Made by a program: the position numbers and the translations under genes. A stretch of 64,000 nt of DNA from Butyrivibrio sp. XPD2002 (GTDB lineage: Bacteria > Bacillota > Clostridia > Lachnospirales > Lachnospiraceae). Under the pieces are notes generated by a model. It was not told where the DNA came from. It saw nothing but the letters and a program-made list of their open reading frames with translations, and did no database searches. Numbering within the stretch: the stretch's first letter is position 1; each line of letters opens with the position of its first letter. The stretch lies in contig NZ_AUIY01000004.1 in assembly GCF_000423945.1 (NCBI RefSeq), forward strand, positions 124,001 through 188,000, written 5' to 3'. Below are positions 61,467 to 64,000 of the stretch, one piece after another.

Positions 61467-62732
61467 ATGGATACTAGGGTTAAGGTGTCAACAAAAGGAA
61501 ATATGGTAGAGTGGTTTCTTCCATTCTTTCCACTATTTTTGCAGTATAAATTAGGGGTGTTATCTCTAGGTGTATTAGGGTTAACTGTTATAGCTTTTAT
61601 TTATTTGAGCAAGCAAGGAATTAGATTATCCTTTCCGCGAAGGCTTTACGGCTTTGTGACTTTTTTTATATATGTCATTGTTAGAGATGTTGTAAGGATT
61701 ATTGTGGGCATGGATTCGAGAACAACGCAGATTCATAGGATGATTGAATATATTATTATGATATTTCTTATGCTGATAATATCATATGTGCGAATAGATT
61801 CTGATAATCTTTATCAATGGTATAAGATAGCTGGTGCGTTGTATATTTTAGGAGCTGTGTATCATGCGGTTCTTATCTATCTTTTCCATCGAACAGTCAC
61901 TTGGATAACAATTATACCTGGATACATACTGCGTGAAGATACAAAAAATTTTGGTAGACCCTTGTCTTTTTTTAGCGAACCGGCTGGAATTGTTTTGGGT
62001 CTAATCTTTTTACTTATTTTTTCATTACAGCGGAAAGATTATATATGGGCAATAATTACATCTGTGGGCATGTTCATTTCGACTTCCTCTGTTGCAGTAA
62101 TTATTACCCTCGCAATGTGGACATTACTCGTTATGGATAAAGAAATGTCACAAAGAAAGAAAGCAACGATTATTGTTCTCTTTATAGGGCTTATTATTTT
62201 ATTTTTTAATCTAAATGCGTTTAGTGAATCAGCATCAAAATTTATGACAGTTGTTGGTGGGGGAAGTACAGTTGGAAGTAGGCTACGTTGTGGATATGAA
62301 GTTGTTTCTACGATGTCCCCAATGGAATTGATATTTGGCACAAATTATAATGAAGTAATGAAATACATAACAGACAGAATGGAGTTGTTCCCTCAGGAAG
62401 GAACTGCGTTATTATATTACAACGTAGCCGGAGATGTTTTCCTTAATACATGGACAAATTTGATATTTAAGTATGGAATGATCGGAATGGTGTTGTCCTA
62501 CCTGCCAATAATTGCTCTTGCTAAGAATGTTGAGTCGAAATATATATCGATTTGTTTCATTTTGCTTAGTATAGGGCAATCTTTGTTGCTAAATCCTGCA
62601 TTTTTTTTGTATTTGACTATGATGCTCATAACTTCTAATATAGGAAAAGATAATAAGAATAAGATTGCGTGGAAAGGTGGTAATGAGTTCTTTGAAGAAA
62701 ATAGGGATTATCACATATCATCATTATTATAA
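61467..62732 (+). CDS. Wzy-like polysaccharide polymerase (membrane)
   Basis: A 421-residue protein with about ten hydrophobic segments and a large loop between about 235 and 330 (NAFSESASKFMTVVGGG..., GTNYNEVMKYI), as in O-antigen and capsule polymerases. It polymerises lipid-linked repeat units on the outer face of the membrane. Sequence conservation in this family is low, so the call rests on topology and locus. This is the second polymerase-like protein in the window (see 6917), suggesting two different glycans. The following gene begins 50 bp before its stop. Confidence 0.8.
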   Translation: MDTRVKVSTKGNMVEWFLPFFPLFLQYKLGVLSLGVLGLTVIAFIYLSKQGIRLSFPRRLYGFVTFFIYVIVRDVVRIIVGMDSRTTQIHRMIEYIIMIFLMLIISYVRIDSDNLYQWYKIAGALYILGAVYHAVLIYLFHRTVTWITIIPGYILREDTKNFGRPLSFFSEPAGIVLGLIFLLIFSLQRKDYIWAIITSVGMFISTSSVAVIITLAMWTLLVMDKEMSQRKKATIIVLFIGLIILFFNLNAFSESASKFMTVVGGGSTVGSRLRCGYEVVSTMSPMELIFGTNYNEVMKYITDRMELFPQEGTALLYYNVAGDVFLNTWTNLIFKYGMIGMVLSYLPIIALAKNVESKYISICFILLSIGQSLLLNPAFFLYLTMMLITSNIGKDNKNKIAWKGGNEFFEENRDYHISSLL

Positions 62733-63831
62733 TTATGGAACAATGCTTCAAGCATTTGCATTACAGAAACTAGTCGAGAGCTGCGGGTGCTCTGCTGAAT
62801 TGATTGACTTTCAAAATGATGAGTCCTTAGGATTATCAGAGATTATTTTGCTACGAATTAGGCGTGTTCCAGTATATTTATTGCAATTTAAAAAATACAT
62901 AACTCTTGCCACATCAAAGCAGATTCTTTCAAAAAGATGTGAAATAATGGAGGAGTTTTATAAAGCATATATAAAAACTGGTGGGAAACAATACAGTACT
63001 AATGAGGATTTAATCAGTGATCCGCCGCTATATGATGGATATGTTGTTGGAAGTGATCAGACATGGAATCCGTACGTTGGAAACAGACCAGAACCGTTTT
63101 ATTTGACATTTGTTAATGATAATAAGAAAAAGGGCAGTTATGCGCCAAGTTTTCCAGTATCGAATATAACAAAGGAGCAGGAAGAATTCCTGCGTGAAAA
63201 ACTTGGTTCTTTCGCATTCCTTTCTTGTCGTGAGAGGAGTGGTGCGGAGTATTTGGAAAGAATTTTGGGAAGGCAAGTAAAAAACGTACTTGATCCAACT
63301 TTGCTAGTCGATAAGAAAGATTGGGAGAAATACGAAAAAAATGAAGCAGGAATTGCCCACCCAAATTATATTTTTGTTTATTTATTAGGTGAAAATTCCA
63401 GACATAGAGATATCATTAATCACATAAAATACATTACGGGCTATCCCGTTGTAGCTGTTCCTATGACATATAGAGAGATGTTGGATAATGATTGGGAAAA
63501 GGCAATCGTAGGACCATCTGGTTTTTTGTATTTAATACACCATGCATCATTGGTTTGTACTGATTCCTTTCATGCAACAATGTTTTCCGTAAACTACAAT
63601 AAATCATTTTTTGCATTTCGAAGAATGAGGGATAATGAGAAAGCATCTAATAATTCAAGAGTATATGATTCGTTAGCCATGTTTGGTCTTGGAAACAGAT
63701 TGATTGGTTCTGAGGAAGAAATACCGAAAACAATGAATATTGATTATTCTGTAACAAACTCAATCTTAACAGAAAAACGTGCAGATTCGTTTGACTACTT
63801 AAGAAGGATGCTGATGGAAATAACACAGTAG
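62683..63831 (+). CDS. Polysaccharide pyruvyl transferase family protein
   Basis: A 382-residue protein; the ATG at 62683 has AAAGG at 5 bp. Features of the family: GIITYHHYYNYGTMLQAFAL at the start, YVVGSDQTWNP, SCRERSGAEYL, DPTLLVDKKDW, then TDSFHATMFSV. Some members add pyruvate ketals to sugars, others act as transferases. It overlaps the polymerase gene by 50 bp and is followed 14 bp later by the ferredoxin-type gene, an arrangement common in Bacillota and Bacteroidota EPS loci. Confidence 0.92.
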   Translation: MSSLKKIGIITYHHYYNYGTMLQAFALQKLVESCGCSAELIDFQNDESLGLSEIILLRIRRVPVYLLQFKKYITLATSKQILSKRCEIMEEFYKAYIKTGGKQYSTNEDLISDPPLYDGYVVGSDQTWNPYVGNRPEPFYLTFVNDNKKKGSYAPSFPVSNITKEQEEFLREKLGSFAFLSCRERSGAEYLERILGRQVKNVLDPTLLVDKKDWEKYEKNEAGIAHPNYIFVYLLGENSRHRDIINHIKYITGYPVVAVPMTYREMLDNDWEKAIVGPSGFLYLIHHASLVCTDSFHATMFSVNYNKSFFAFRRMRDNEKASNNSRVYDSLAMFGLGNRLIGSEEEIPKTMNIDYSVTNSILTEKRADSFDYLRRMLMEITQ

Positions 63832-63845
63832 AAAGAAATGGAATA

Positions 63846-64000
63846 ATGATAGATTTCAATTTTGACAAATACTGCTATTCGTGTAAAGCATGTGATGCTG
63901 TATGCCCTACTGAGGCTATTAGATTTAATTACTTACAGAAGCCTATTGTAGATAAAAATAAGTGTATAGATTGTCACATGTGTGAGAAGGTGTGTGGATT
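63846..64000 (+). CDS. Ferredoxin-type / F420-hydrogenase beta-subunit-like protein, partial
   Basis: About 51 residues to the window edge: YCYSCKACDAVCP and CIDCHMCEKVCG, two complete 4Fe-4S cluster motifs, 12 bp after the pyruvyl transferase stop. This is the start seen in coenzyme F420 hydrogenase beta-subunit-like proteins that accompany pyruvyl transferases in EPS loci. The rest is outside the window. Confidence 0.8.
   Translation, partial: MIDFNFDKYCYSCKACDAVCPTEAIRFNYLQKPIVDKNKCIDCHMCEKVCG

Noticed and set aside
1..64000. tRNA, rRNA, retron reverse transcriptase, diversity-generating elements, Cas genes
   Set aside because: Looked for characteristic sequences (YADD-type RT motif, tRNA arms, cas motifs) and found none.

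Overview
The window looks like chromosome of an anaerobic Gram-positive Clostridia member, most likely a Lachnospiraceae relative of Butyrivibrio/Pseudobutyrivibrio. This rests on strong AGGAGG-type ribosome binding sites, moderate-to-low GC, hairpin plus U-run terminators, a c-di-GMP-I riboswitch candidate and the style of the polysaccharide genes. The genus is an inference. I saw no tRNA, rRNA or CRISPR array.

Layout. 1-1741 (minus strand): sugar-type ABC ATPase (runs off the window) preceded by a PHP-domain hydrolase. 1893-4660: a PD-(D/E)XK-like nuclease gene (2961-3749) sits between two collinear arrays with a strict 64-bp period, followed by a 33-bp tandem array. 4786-6802: an acidic lipoprotein and an orphan Ser/Thr-rich protein. 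6917-16589: first part of an exopolysaccharide (EPS) locus: a polymerase-glycosyltransferase fusion, gmd, a glycosyltransferase, pseC-like and pseB-like genes, rmd, and a second 4,6-dehydratase.

16632-42029 is an accessory island rich in defence and toxin-antitoxin genes, mixed with debris of EPS genes (truncated rmlB, sugar-transferase, hexapeptide acyltransferase and membrane-protein remnants) and of insertion sequences. Its contents are HicAB, an AAA/PD-(D/E)XK protein, a SWIM protein, an ATPase + TOPRIM-like pair, an OLD nuclease pseudogene, AbiH, an XRE-ImmA-PIN cassette, a riboswitch-controlled secreted Cys4 protein, a zeta-type toxin pair, a solo OLD-like nuclease, a CD-NTase (CBASS) N-terminal stump, a Septu-like PtuAB pair, a trypsin-like protease and an adenosine-deaminase-like stump. 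42408-44588 is an intact IS1634-like element between two identical 87-bp copies of a promoter region.

44739-64000 is the second EPS part: polyisoprenyl-phosphate sugar transferase, aminotransferase, a NACHT ATPase plus a P-loop ATPase as inserted cargo (47768-51973), a second initiating transferase, GT2, nucleotide-sugar dehydrogenase, a capsule-type transferase, acetyltransferase, a decayed paralogue, an asparagine-synthase-like enzyme, a double-domain GT4, a Wzy-like polymerase, a pyruvyl transferase and a ferredoxin-type protein (partial). Together the EPS genes make nucleotide sugars (GDP-6-deoxyhexose, 4-amino-4,6-dideoxy sugars, a uronic acid), load the first sugar on the lipid carrier, extend, decorate and polymerise. 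The locus appears to be a recurrent landing site for defence cargo. The most unusual features are the paired 64-bp arrays around the nuclease gene, the shared terminator/promoter block in front of two unrelated cargo modules, the riboswitch-controlled secreted protein, and the paired ATPase modules.
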